From: Rhizobium sp. EC-SD404
Lineage (GTDB): Bacteria; Pseudomonadota; Alphaproteobacteria; Rhizobiales; Rhizobiaceae
Reading direction: 5' to 3'
DNA length: 64,000 nt
Assembly (NCBI RefSeq): GCF_902498825.1
Contig: NZ_LR701459.1
Coordinates: 874,001 to 938,000 of the forward strand
Shown: in pieces, positions 47,591 to 55,728 of the stretch
Position numbering within the stretch: position 1 is the first letter of the stretch
Layout of the letters: the number at the start of each line of letters is the position of its first letter
The notes under the pieces: generated by a model
Seen by the model: only the letters and a program-made list of their open reading frames with translations
Told to the model about the DNA's origin: nothing
Database searches by the model: none
Program-made: the position numbers and the translations under genes

Positions 47591-49834
47591 TTACGGCTGA
47601 GCCGGGATCACCAGCTCGGTGCCGATGTCCAGATCGCGCGCCTCTTGCGACGGGTTTGCGTCGGCAATGGCCTGCCACATCATGCCGTCGCCGTAATATT
47701 CCTCGGCGATATCCCAGAACGTGTCGCCACGGGCGACCGTGTGGGTGCGCTCACCGGCATCATCGGCGGCCGGGGCAGCTTCCTCGGTTGCTTCCGGTCC
47801 CATCGGCGCCGGCGTAGCAGCAGGTGCTTCCTCGGCCATGTCCGCAGGCTCGGCCGGCTCGTCAGCCGGTGCCGACGGGGCAGGTGTCGGAGCAGGCATC
47901 GTTTCCGCTGCGTCTTCCTCGGTCGCTGGCATCTCGGCCGGCATCTCGGAAGGTGCGGCCTCTTCGGTCATCGGTGCTTCCGCAGCCGGAGCTTCCGGTT
48001 CGGTCGTTTCAGCAGCTTCAGGGGCCTCAGCTTCAGGGGCCTCGGTCGCCGGTGTTTCGGTTTCCATCGCCTCCTCGGCTGCCGGTGCGACCGGCTCTTC
48101 GGTCGGCGCCTCGGCTTCCGAGGCGGGCTCTGCGGTCATCTCTTCGGCCGGAGCCGGAGCAACTGCTTCCTCTTCAACCGGAGCGGCCGTCTCGTCTGCA
48201 GGTGTAGAAGCGTCGGACGCATTGGCGTCGATGATGCGGCCTTCGAGGAACGGCTCGTAAGGCTCGTTCTCGGCCAGGTAGTCGGCAACCACCTGCTCGA
48301 GGCCCGGGCCGTAGTCGTAGGCGTTCTCGCCGTCGGTCGCGAACATCTCGTAGCCGTCGCCGCCGCCGCGCATGTAGTTGTTGGTGGCGACGAGATAGGT
48401 CGCTGCCTCGTCGATCGGCGCGAAGCCGCCATTGCCGTCGGCGACTTCGACCGAAACGACGCGGCTTCCGGCCGGCTGCGTGGCATCGAAGGTGTAGCGC
48501 ATGCCGGCAACCTGGGCGAAGCGGCCTGCTTGTTCTTCATACTGGCTGAGGCCGTTTTCCAGTGCAGCAACGACGCCCGCGCCGGAAAGTCCAAACGTCG
48601 CCAGCGTGTTCTGGAAGGGCAGCACGCCGAGCACGTCGCCCATCGTGATCTCGCCTTCGTCGATCGAGGCGCGAAGACCGCCGCCGTTCTGAATGACGAG
48701 CTGCACGCCCTGATCGGCCGTCTGCCAGAGCATCGCATCGGCAACGAGATTGCCCATTTCGCACTCGCCCGCACGGCAGTTTTCGCGCGAGCCGTCGATG
48801 GCGGTCGTCGTTTCGGAGACGCGCTCCAGCATCAGGTCCTGGATCGGCTCGGCAAGTTCGGTCACGCGCGCCGCGACTTCCGCGTCGGGCTCGACCGATG
48901 AATCGAGCAGGTGCGGATCACCGGATGCCGACGTGACGTTGCCTTCGTCGTCGAATTCGACGCGTAGTTCACCGAGATACTTGGAATAGGCATAGGCCTG
49001 CACGATCGGCACGTCCGTGCCCGACGGGTTGGCCACCATCGTCGGGTAGGCGCCAGCTGCACCTTCTTCGGTGTTGGACAGGAGCGTGTGCGAGTGACCG
49101 CCGACGATCACGTCGATGCCGTCCACGGCAGCGGCGATCTCCTGATCGCGCACATATCCGACATGCGACAGAAGGACGATCTTGTTGACGCCTTCGGCTT
49201 CAAGCTCTTCGACCGCACCGGTCAGATATTCGATCTCGTCCTCGAACGTGATGTCGTCGCCAGGCGAGGAGGTCTCGTCCGTGTCTGTGGCCAGAACGGA
49301 GACGATGCCGATGCGCTCGCCGCCAAGCTCCTTGATCAGATAGGGCTCGTATTTCCCGGCCAGCAGCGAACCTTCGGCTGCGACCGTATTTCCGGAGAGA
49401 AGCGGAACGTCGACCTGCTCGATGAAGGCATCCAGGGCTTCCGGGCCATCGTCGAATTCGTGGTTGCCGATCGCCATCGCGTCGAAGCCGATCGCGTTCA
49501 TGAACTCGGCTTCGGCTTCGCCTTTGTAGGTCGTGTAGAACAGCGAACCCTGGAACTGATCGCCTGCGTCCAGCACGAGCACGTTGGCGCCTTCACCGGT
49601 CAGCGCATCGCGGCGCTCGTCGATCTTCGTCTTCAGCCGCGCAACGCCACCGAAACATTCGTTGGCTTCGGCATCCTCTGCAGAACACGTCGCATCCGAC
49701 GAGTTGATCGCCTCGATACGCGAGTGCAGATCGTTGATATGCAGGATGTCGAGGGTGAAATCGGCATGGGCCGCGCCCGCGGAAAGGGCGAGCGCAGAGA
49801 CCGAAATCGCCGCGCGGCGAAAGAATTTTGACAT
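47591..49834 (-). CDS. Periplasmic 5'-nucleotidase/metallophosphatase fused to LysM
   Basis: 747 residues from the ATG at 49834. Signal peptide SVSALALSAGAAHA; metallophosphatase domain with metal motifs LHINDLHSR, DAGDQFQGS, IGNHEFDD and GGHSHTLLSN; nucleotidase C-terminal domain (IQNGGGLRASIDEGEITMGD, then YLVATNNYMRGGGDGYEMF). After about residue 545 comes a roughly 150-residue Ala/Glu/Pro repeat-like linker, then a C-terminal LysM (THTVARGDTFWDIAEEYYGD). UshA-type enzymes release nucleosides from nucleotides. The added LysM should tether it to peptidoglycan. The long first frame upstream of 49834 is not supported. Confidence 0.9.
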   Translation of the reverse strand: MSKFFRRAAISVSALALSAGAAHADFTLDILHINDLHSRIEAINSSDATCSAEDAEANECFGGVARLKTKIDERRDALTGEGANVLVLDAGDQFQGSLFYTTYKGEAEAEFMNAIGFDAMAIGNHEFDDGPEALDAFIEQVDVPLLSGNTVAAEGSLLAGKYEPYLIKELGGERIGIVSVLATDTDETSSPGDDITFEDEIEYLTGAVEELEAEGVNKIVLLSHVGYVRDQEIAAAVDGIDVIVGGHSHTLLSNTEEGAAGAYPTMVANPSGTDVPIVQAYAYSKYLGELRVEFDDEGNVTSASGDPHLLDSSVEPDAEVAARVTELAEPIQDLMLERVSETTTAIDGSRENCRAGECEMGNLVADAMLWQTADQGVQLVIQNGGGLRASIDEGEITMGDVLGVLPFQNTLATFGLSGAGVVAALENGLSQYEEQAGRFAQVAGMRYTFDATQPAGSRVVSVEVADGNGGFAPIDEAATYLVATNNYMRGGGDGYEMFATDGENAYDYGPGLEQVVADYLAENEPYEPFLEGRIIDANASDASTPADETAAPVEEEAVAPAPAEEMTAEPASEAEAPTEEPVAPAAEEAMETETPATEAPEAEAPEAAETTEPEAPAAEAPMTEEAAPSEMPAEMPATEEDAAETMPAPTPAPSAPADEPAEPADMAEEAPAATPAPMGPEATEEAAPAADDAGERTHTVARGDTFWDIAEEYYGDGMMWQAIADANPSQEARDLDIGTELVIPAQP

Positions 49835-49991
49835 GAAAGATAGGCTCCCTGTTGATCCCGCTGCTTGCTGCCAGCTTGGTACATGGCTTTTATGACAGCT
49901 TATGCGGCCAATGGTTTCATCATGGCCAAACGAGCGCAAGCGCAAAGAACAGGCGCTCCGACCAAAATCCCGGCGAAGTCTCAGGGAGAGT

Positions 49992-50018
49992 TAACCGGCG
50001 CCTATGCGGCGCCGGTTA
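49992..50018 (-). terminator. Hairpin after omp10
   Basis: TAACCGGCGCC (49992-50002) and its complement (50008-50018) with loop TATGC, 12 bases beyond the omp10 stop. A strong stem, but no T-run. Confidence 0.55.
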
Positions 50019-50030
50019 GGAGAACGTCGT

Positions 50031-50414
50031 TCAGCCGACAGCCTGGCGGGCAAGCGAGAACTGCGCGCCGGCGTCCGAAGTGCAGTTCAACTGCGTCGGG
50101 CTGACGATCGCGCAGTTGACCGTGGAGGTCGTGCCGCGAACGCGCGAGGTCAACTGAATTTCGACCAGGCGATCTGAGCGGTACTGGTAGTTTCCGTCGG
50201 CCAGCAGGCTGTTCGTGTCGGTCGTTCGTGTCTCGAATCGACCGCTGTTGAAGCTCGAAACGATGCCGTTCGGATCGACCCAGGTGCCTTGCAGTTGGTC
50301 GCGCGGTTGCGGCGCCTCGCGCAGCACGGGAGCCGGACCGTAATTGACCGACTGACACGCTGCCAGAAGTGCAGCCAGGCCGGCGATGGATGAAATGCGG
50401 ACGAGGCGGTTCAT
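50031..50414 (-). CDS. omp10: Outer-membrane lipoprotein Omp10
   Basis: 127 residues from the ATG at 50414. Lipoprotein signal RISSIAGLAALLAAC with Cys at about 20. The mature part has GTWVDPNGIVSSFNSGRFET, RTTDTNSLLADGNYQYRSD and TTSTVNCAIVSPTQLNCTS, a very close match in pattern to Brucella Omp10 as remembered. In Brucella it is a surface-exposed lipoprotein affecting growth under iron limitation and virulence. Single gene downstream of, but 197 bases away from, the homospermidine synthase gene. Confidence 0.88.
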   Translation of the reverse strand: MNRLVRISSIAGLAALLAACQSVNYGPAPVLREAPQPRDQLQGTWVDPNGIVSSFNSGRFETRTTDTNSLLADGNYQYRSDRLVEIQLTSRVRGTTSTVNCAIVSPTQLNCTSDAGAQFSLARQAVG

Positions 50415-50610
50415 GTAATTTATGTCTCCCGTTGATAGCGGGCTTGTCGTTAGCCCCCGCTGTGGCGAATGCGCGTGCGCCATGTTGGTTCCTGTGCTTC
50501 TGCAAGGCTTTGGCTCTGTGGCGATTGCGCCACAGTCCTGCCGTGCTGAAGCCTATGGCCGAGGATGCAGCGCGCAATCGTCTTATGCAAGTGCGCGCCG
50601 CAGCGTCCGA

Positions 50611-52056
50611 TTAGCGTACGAGAATATTGCGGAACTGCCAGGGATCGCTCTCATCCAAGTCTTCCTGGAACAAGCCCGGCCGGCCTTCCAGCGGCGTCCA
50701 GTCGGTATAATGCCCTTCGACCGGGCCGAGATAGGGCATCTGGACTTCCAGGCAGCGCTTGTAGTCCATCTCGTCGGCTTCGACGATGCCGGCTTCCGGG
50801 TTCTCGAGCGCCCAGACCATGCCCGCGAGCACCGCCGAGGTCACCTGCAGGCCCGTAGCGTTCTGGTAGGGTGCCAGTTCGCGGGTTTCCTCGAGCGACA
50901 GGCGCGAGCCGTACCAATAGGCGTTCTTGTCGTGGCCGTAGAGCAGCACGCCGAGTTCGTCGACGCCGTCGACCAGTTCGTCCTCGTCGAGCACGTGCAG
51001 CTTCGGCTGCTGGGTGCCGCCATTGCCGAACATTTCGTGCAGCGAAAGAACGGCATCGTTGGCCGGGTGATAGGCGTAGTGGCAGGTCGGGCGGTAGGAA
51101 ACCTCGCCCTTCTTGTCGCGCAGCGTGAAGAAGTCCGCGATCGAGATCGATTCATTGTGCGTGACGAGGAAGCCGTACTGTGCGCCGGGAGTTGGGCACC
51201 ATGTGCGCACGCGCGTGTTGGCGCCGGGCTGTTCCAGGTAGATCGCGGCCTTGCAGCCGGACTTGTGTTTCTTGGCGTTCTTTGGCTTCCACTTTTCGTG
51301 CGTGCCCCAGCCGAGTTCGGACGGCTGCAGGCCTTCCGAGATGAAGCCTTCCGCCGACCACGTGTTCCAGAAGACGTTCATCGGCTTCGGGTTCTTGGTG
51401 CGCTGCGTGTCGCGCTCGGCGATGTGGATGCCCTTCACGCCGACTTTCTTCATGAGCTTGGCCCAGCCCCGCTGATCGGCTGCTTCCGGCTCTTCGAACT
51501 CCACATTGAGCTCATTGGCCAGGTTGACCACGGCCTGCTTCACGAACCAGGAGACCATGCCCGGGTTGGCGCCACAGCACGATACGGCAGTGATACCGCC
51601 GGAGTTCTTGCGCTTTTCCTCGCGGACCGTTTCGCGAAGCGCGTAGTTGGTGCGCGTGGAATTGTCGGCGGTCTTGTCGAAATAGAAGCCGAGCCAGGGC
51701 TCGACGACCGTGTCGATATAAAGAACGCCCAGCTCGCGGCAGAGCTTGATCAGATCCAGCGACGAGGTGTCGACCGACAGGTTCACGCAGAAGCCACGGC
51801 CTTCGCCTTCCGTCAAAAGCGGTGACAGGAGATCGCGATAGTTTTCCTTGGTCACGGCCGACTGGATGAACTTGACGCCGTGCTTGCTGAGAATTTCGGC
51901 ATTGTCGTCGCGCGGATCGATGACGACGATGCGGTTTTTGTCGTATTTGAAATGCCGCTCGATGAGAGGAAGCGTGCCCCGCCCGATCGATCCGAAACCG
52001 AGCATGACGATCGGTCCCGTGATATCGCCGTAAACGGGATAATCCTTGCCTGACAT
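50611..52056 (-). CDS. hss: Homospermidine synthase
   Basis: 481 residues from the ATG at 52056 (AGGAG about 8 bases upstream). NAD-binding start DITGPIVMLGFGSIGRGTLP, then VIDPRDDN, VSCCGANPGMVSWFVKQAVV and KPMNVFWNTWSAEGF. The enzyme couples two putrescines, or spermidine plus putrescine, to sym-homospermidine, the main long polyamine of many alphaproteobacteria. No decarboxylase gene for putrescine supply is adjacent. Confidence 0.93.
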   Translation of the reverse strand: MSGKDYPVYGDITGPIVMLGFGSIGRGTLPLIERHFKYDKNRIVVIDPRDDNAEILSKHGVKFIQSAVTKENYRDLLSPLLTEGEGRGFCVNLSVDTSSLDLIKLCRELGVLYIDTVVEPWLGFYFDKTADNSTRTNYALRETVREEKRKNSGGITAVSCCGANPGMVSWFVKQAVVNLANELNVEFEEPEAADQRGWAKLMKKVGVKGIHIAERDTQRTKNPKPMNVFWNTWSAEGFISEGLQPSELGWGTHEKWKPKNAKKHKSGCKAAIYLEQPGANTRVRTWCPTPGAQYGFLVTHNESISIADFFTLRDKKGEVSYRPTCHYAYHPANDAVLSLHEMFGNGGTQQPKLHVLDEDELVDGVDELGVLLYGHDKNAYWYGSRLSLEETRELAPYQNATGLQVTSAVLAGMVWALENPEAGIVEADEMDYKRCLEVQMPYLGPVEGHYTDWTPLEGRPGLFQEDLDESDPWQFRNILVR

Positions 52057-52164
52057 GGTGAGCTGCTCCTGAGCGCGATGGCCGGACGCGGCATTCGCGT
52101 CCATCTGTTCCTGTTGGACCGCGCTAAAGCATGTTTTCCCGTCACAATAAAGGGCGAGGCGACT

Positions 52165-53067
52165 TTACCCCTCGACCGTCTCCAGCTGTTGGAGCGCGTT
52201 GACGAGTTCGTCGCGCCGCAACCGAAGGCCTTTGTAGTCGAGCTCGGTCTCCTGCAGCGACTGAAGTTGACGGCGCAGCCCCGCAGCGAGACGAGGGCGA
52301 TCGCCGTGTCGTTGCAGCGCTGCGAGCGGATCGACGTAGATGCGAATGGTGAAAACGATGCCGCCGGTCTCGGGCAACTTGCGCAGCGTCTGCCGCTCCA
52401 CCCGAATGAATGCCGCGAGCGGATCGACGAACGGCGCCCCATCATAGGGCTGCGAGCGGGGATGATGCAGCTGGTCGTCGCCGTAGATAGACCAGTTCAG
52501 GCGCCAGACGGGACGCTCTACCCGAAGATTGTCGAACATCCGGACGATGAGTTCTGCATTGCGCGTCCCGGCTTGAAACCCGGGAACCGGCGCATGGATC
52601 TCGTCCATCGACCGATTGAATTTCGAGGCGAGGGACCATGACGAAGGAAATGAAAGCGATGCGGCCGTCAACCGCCACGCATCATCGACCTTTTCCATAG
52701 TGACAAGGTCTTCCTGCACAAGCCGTGAAGCCCGCTTCAATGGCGGCACGGATGTGTCGGCAAGATCGACGACGCGATCGACGCCGACGCCCATCCGATT
52801 GCCGTCGAGGCGATAGACATGCGGGAAACTGCTGGGCAGATACGCCATAAGCATCGCCAGAACTTCGTTTTGAGCGTGCCGGGACTGCGGCGTCTCCATG
52901 AACACGCGGGACGGGTGCTCGCTTTCGAGCCGATCTTTCTCAGCGAGATAGGAAGCGAGCCGATCATCGACTTCGATCCAGTCGGCGGGATCGAGTTGGC
53001 GCAAGCCGATCGTGAAGGGCTCGGCGGACCCGTCATAGGGGGTGTGGGCGGGAGCGTGGTTGATCAC
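52165..53067 (-). CDS. DUF3445 protein (haem-dependent oxidative N-demethylase alpha-like)
   Basis: 300 residues from the GTG at 53067; a TTG at 53073 would add two. The first region (FTIGLRQLDPADWIEVDDRL) and FPHVYRLDGNRMGVGVDR, VQEDLVTMEK and LTAASLSFPSSWSLASKFNR follow the DUF3445 pattern, as does the later RRPVWRLNW-like block ERPVWRLNWSIYGDDQLHH. Members are haem-dependent oxidative N-demethylases of dimethylamine or related proteins. No partner reductase gene is present here. The GTG overlaps the TGA of the toxin gene (GTGA), so translation is coupled to the toxin-antitoxin unit. Confidence 0.82.
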   Translation of the reverse strand: MINHAPAHTPYDGSAEPFTIGLRQLDPADWIEVDDRLASYLAEKDRLESEHPSRVFMETPQSRHAQNEVLAMLMAYLPSSFPHVYRLDGNRMGVGVDRVVDLADTSVPPLKRASRLVQEDLVTMEKVDDAWRLTAASLSFPSSWSLASKFNRSMDEIHAPVPGFQAGTRNAELIVRMFDNLRVERPVWRLNWSIYGDDQLHHPRSQPYDGAPFVDPLAAFIRVERQTLRKLPETGGIVFTIRIYVDPLAALQRHGDRPRLAAGLRRQLQSLQETELDYKGLRLRRDELVNALQQLETVEG

Positions 53068-53351
53068 AGCCAATGTTCCGGTCGTCTGCGCCTGACATGG
53101 AAGACGCGCAGGATTTCAAGTTTATCGTTCGAAGCGCGATACGGAACCACGTAGGGAAGTCCCGGGATCGTCCATTCTTTCACATCGCTGCGATCGATCG
53201 GCCTTCCGATCCCAGGATTCTTGACGATGACCTCGACTGCTTTGAGGATACGGTCGGCAACCCGTCGCGCGGCGACCGGATTATCGGCGCCGATATGTTG
53301 GTGGAGCGACTCGAGGTCGCGAATGGCGACCCGCGTGAATTCGACCCTCAC
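53064..53351 (-). CDS. RelE/ParE-family toxin
   Basis: 95 residues from a GTG at 53351. Pattern of the family: FTRVAIRDLESLHQHIGADN, ARRVADRILKAVEVIVKNPG, GRPIDRSDVKEWTIPGLPY and the end ILRVFHVRRRRPEHW. RelE-type toxins cut mRNA on the ribosome and ParE types inhibit gyrase; which applies cannot be told here. The start is 3 bases after the antitoxin stop. Its stop overlaps the DUF3445 start by 4 bases. Confidence 0.88.
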   Translation of the reverse strand: MRVEFTRVAIRDLESLHQHIGADNPVAARRVADRILKAVEVIVKNPGIGRPIDRSDVKEWTIPGLPYVVPYRASNDKLEILRVFHVRRRRPEHWL

Positions 53352-53354
53352 CGT

Positions 53355-53645
53355 CTAGCGGGGTCGATCTGATTGCTCGCCGTCGGGCAAATCACCCTCC
53401 GTCTGGGTTCCCCAGCTTTGAAGCCAGTTGACGACAGGGGCACCATCCACAACGTCGCCTCGATCGGCTTCGGCAAGAGCTTCATCGATAGCCGCGTAAT
53501 ATGCCCTTTGTTCCTCGACATAGGCGTTGATCGCCTCCTTCACGACGAAGGAGCGCGATCGGTGCTGTTGCCTTGCAACGCGGTCGATTTCGTCGCGCAG
53601 ATCGTTGGGCAACCTGATCGAGAGCATCGAAGTCTCGTCCGACAT
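53355..53645 (-). CDS. Ribbon-helix-helix antitoxin
   Basis: 96 residues from the ATG at 53645 with GGAGG upstream. The ribbon-helix-helix fold is at the start: MLSIRLPNDLRDEIDRVARQQHRSRSFVVKEAINAYVEEQ. The acidic C-terminal part (AIDEALAEADRGDVVDG) is suited to wrapping the toxin. Such antitoxins repress their own operon by binding a palindrome; one lies just upstream at 53653-53685. Confidence 0.88.
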   Translation of the reverse strand: MSDETSMLSIRLPNDLRDEIDRVARQQHRSRSFVVKEAINAYVEEQRAYYAAIDEALAEADRGDVVDGAPVVNWLQSWGTQTEGDLPDGEQSDRPR

Positions 53646-53652
53646 CACATCC

Positions 53653-53685
53653 TCCGTCTTATACTGTATGACAATGTAAGACGGA
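53653..53685. promoter_or_regulatory. Toxin-antitoxin operator
   Basis: Perfect 9-bp inverted repeat TCCGTCTTA (53653-53661) / TAAGACGGA (53677-53685), with inner TGT/ACA symmetry around ATG at the centre. It overlaps the ribosome site and probable promoter of the antitoxin gene, as expected for autoregulation. Confidence 0.7.
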
Positions 53686-53697
53686 TCAGTGAGACCG

Positions 53698-55563
53698 TCA
53701 AAGCGCTTGCTCTTCCCGCTCCAGCGCCTCGATCTCGTCGATCAACCCTTCGATCATCGACAGGCCCTTGTCCCAGAAGGCGGGGTCGGACGCATCGAGG
53801 CCGAAGGGGGCCAGAAGCTCGGAGTGATGCTTCGTGCCGCCTGCCTTGAGCATCTCGAAATACTTCTCCTGAAAGCCTGATTCCGCATTCTGGTAGACAG
53901 CGTAAAGCGAGTTCACGAGGCAATCGCCGAACGCGTAGGCGTAGACGTAGAAGGGCGAATGGATGAAGTGCGGGATGTAGGCCCAGTAGGTCTCGTAGCC
54001 TTCTGAAATCCGGATCGCCGGTCCCAGGCTTTCGCTTTGCACCGATAGCCACAATTCGCCAAGTTGCTCGGCCGTCAGCTCCCCTTCGCGGCGCGCAGCG
54101 TGAACCTTGCGCTCGAACTCGTAGAAGGCGATCTGGCGCACGACCGTGTTGATCATGTCCTCCACCTTCTGGGCGAGCATCGCCTTGCGTTCGCGCTTGT
54201 CCTTCACCTTGTCGAGAAGCGCGCGGAAGGTCAGCATTTCGCCGAAGACCGATGCGGTTTCGGCAAGCGTCAGCGGCGTCGAGGCCATCAGCGCGCCCTG
54301 CCGACCAGCCAGCACCTGGTGCACGCCATGACCGAGTTCGTGGGCAAGCGTCATCACGTCGCGCGGCTTGCCCATGTAATTCACCAGCACGTAGGGGTGA
54401 ACGGATGGGACGGTTGGGTGAGCGAATGCGCCCGGCGCCTTGCCCGGCCGCACTTCCGCATCGATCCAGTTCTGGTCGAAGAAGCGTTGGGCAATCTCCG
54501 CCATCTCGGGCGCGAAGCCCGCATAAGCCGAGAGTACGGTATCGCGCGCTTCCGACCAGCCGATGGCCGCCTGCGGCGTATCCGGCAGCGGCGCATTGCG
54601 GTCCCAGAACTCCATCTGCTCCATGCCGAGCCATTTCGCTTTCATGGCGTAATAGCGGTGCGAAAGCCTGGGATAGGCACGCCGGACGGCTTCCACGAGC
54701 GCGTCCACCACGTCGCGTTCGACGCGATTGGCGAGATGGCGCTGGTCGGCGATGTCCTCGAAACCGCGCCAGCGGTCAGAGATTTCCTTGTCCTTCGCCA
54801 ACGTGTTGGTGATCAGCGAAAACGTCCGGAGATTGGCGCCGAGGGTCTCGGCAAGCGCCTTGGCCGCCGCTTCGCGCTTCGCCCGATCATGGTCCTGCAG
54901 AAGGTTGAGCGTCGGCTCGAGGCTCATGTCCTCGCCATCGACCGTGAACCGCAGCGCCGACATTGTTTCGTCGAACAACCGGTTCCAGGCGCCGGCGGCC
55001 GTCATCGCCTTCTCGTGGAACAGCTGCTCGATGCGTTCTTCCAGCTGGTAAGGCTTGTCCTGCCGCAGATCGACGATCCAGGGGCGGTAGTGACCCGTCA
55101 GCCGGTCCCGATCCATGGCCGCATCGACCTGCGCATCGTCGATGGCATTCAGTTCCAGCGAAAAGAAGAGGAGATGCGAACCGGCATCGGTCAGCTTCGC
55201 CTGCATGTCGCCGTAAAACTTCGCGTTCGCCGGGTTGCTGGTGTCGGAAAAATACAAAAGCCCCGCATAGGAGATGATGCGCCCCAACCGCTCTTCGATT
55301 GCCTCGAAGGCGGCGATCGCCGCGCCGAGACCCTCGTCGCCGTCTTTGCCGGCTGCCTCGCCGAGTTTGCCTTTCCAGCGCGCGGCAAAGGCTTGCGCAT
55401 CGGCAAGCCCTTGAGCGACATCGGCTTTGAGGGCGTCGCTGTCCGGGCTTGGATAAAGATCCGCAAGCTGCCAGGTCGGCAATGCGCCGAGATCGGCTGC
55501 AGGACGTCGCGCCGCTGCCGCTTCGGTCGCTCTAGACACTTGTTTCGCCACGACATTCGTCAT
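53698..55563 (-). CDS. pepF: M3-family oligoendopeptidase (PepF)
   Basis: 621 residues. The zinc site HELGHGVHQ starts at residue 408 (His408, Glu409, His412). Further blocks: VNYMGKPRDVMTLAHELGHG, the Glu ligand in LAETASVFGEMLTFRALLD and FIHSPFYVYAYAFGDCLVN. It is a cytoplasmic enzyme that degrades oligopeptides. Length and motifs are normal. Divergent from the sigma-54 activator gene, 165 bases apart. Confidence 0.94.
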   Translation of the reverse strand: MTNVVAKQVSRATEAAAARRPAADLGALPTWQLADLYPSPDSDALKADVAQGLADAQAFAARWKGKLGEAAGKDGDEGLGAAIAAFEAIEERLGRIISYAGLLYFSDTSNPANAKFYGDMQAKLTDAGSHLLFFSLELNAIDDAQVDAAMDRDRLTGHYRPWIVDLRQDKPYQLEERIEQLFHEKAMTAAGAWNRLFDETMSALRFTVDGEDMSLEPTLNLLQDHDRAKREAAAKALAETLGANLRTFSLITNTLAKDKEISDRWRGFEDIADQRHLANRVERDVVDALVEAVRRAYPRLSHRYYAMKAKWLGMEQMEFWDRNAPLPDTPQAAIGWSEARDTVLSAYAGFAPEMAEIAQRFFDQNWIDAEVRPGKAPGAFAHPTVPSVHPYVLVNYMGKPRDVMTLAHELGHGVHQVLAGRQGALMASTPLTLAETASVFGEMLTFRALLDKVKDKRERKAMLAQKVEDMINTVVRQIAFYEFERKVHAARREGELTAEQLGELWLSVQSESLGPAIRISEGYETYWAYIPHFIHSPFYVYAYAFGDCLVNSLYAVYQNAESGFQEKYFEMLKAGGTKHHSELLAPFGLDASDPAFWDKGLSMIEGLIDEIEALEREEQAL

Positions 55564-55728
55564 CGATAGATGTCCTCCAATGAAACGGTTTGGCGCAGGG
55601 TGACGCCGTTTGCGCCGTTCTGAAACGCGACCGTTAAAATGCGAGCCTTTCCGGCAAGCTGATCTTGAAGCTCCTGTGGGACTCTCTGGTCGAGCGTCCG
55701 ATCCTTCAAGAGAAGAGTCCTAGCGAAC

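Noticed and set aside
47900..48215. DNA repeats suggesting a repeat array or CRISPR
   Set aside because: The repetition is irregular codon-level Ala/Glu/Pro sequence inside a coding region, without fixed-length repeats or spacers.
47645..48901. Cys/Arg/Gly-rich 418-codon plus-strand frame opposite the 5'-nucleotidase linker
   Set aside because: Its repeat-like composition is only the complement of the Ala/Glu/Pro linker codons.
54064..55569. 501-codon plus-strand frame opposite pepF
   Set aside because: Shadow of the PepF gene, which has clear catalytic motifs on the other strand.
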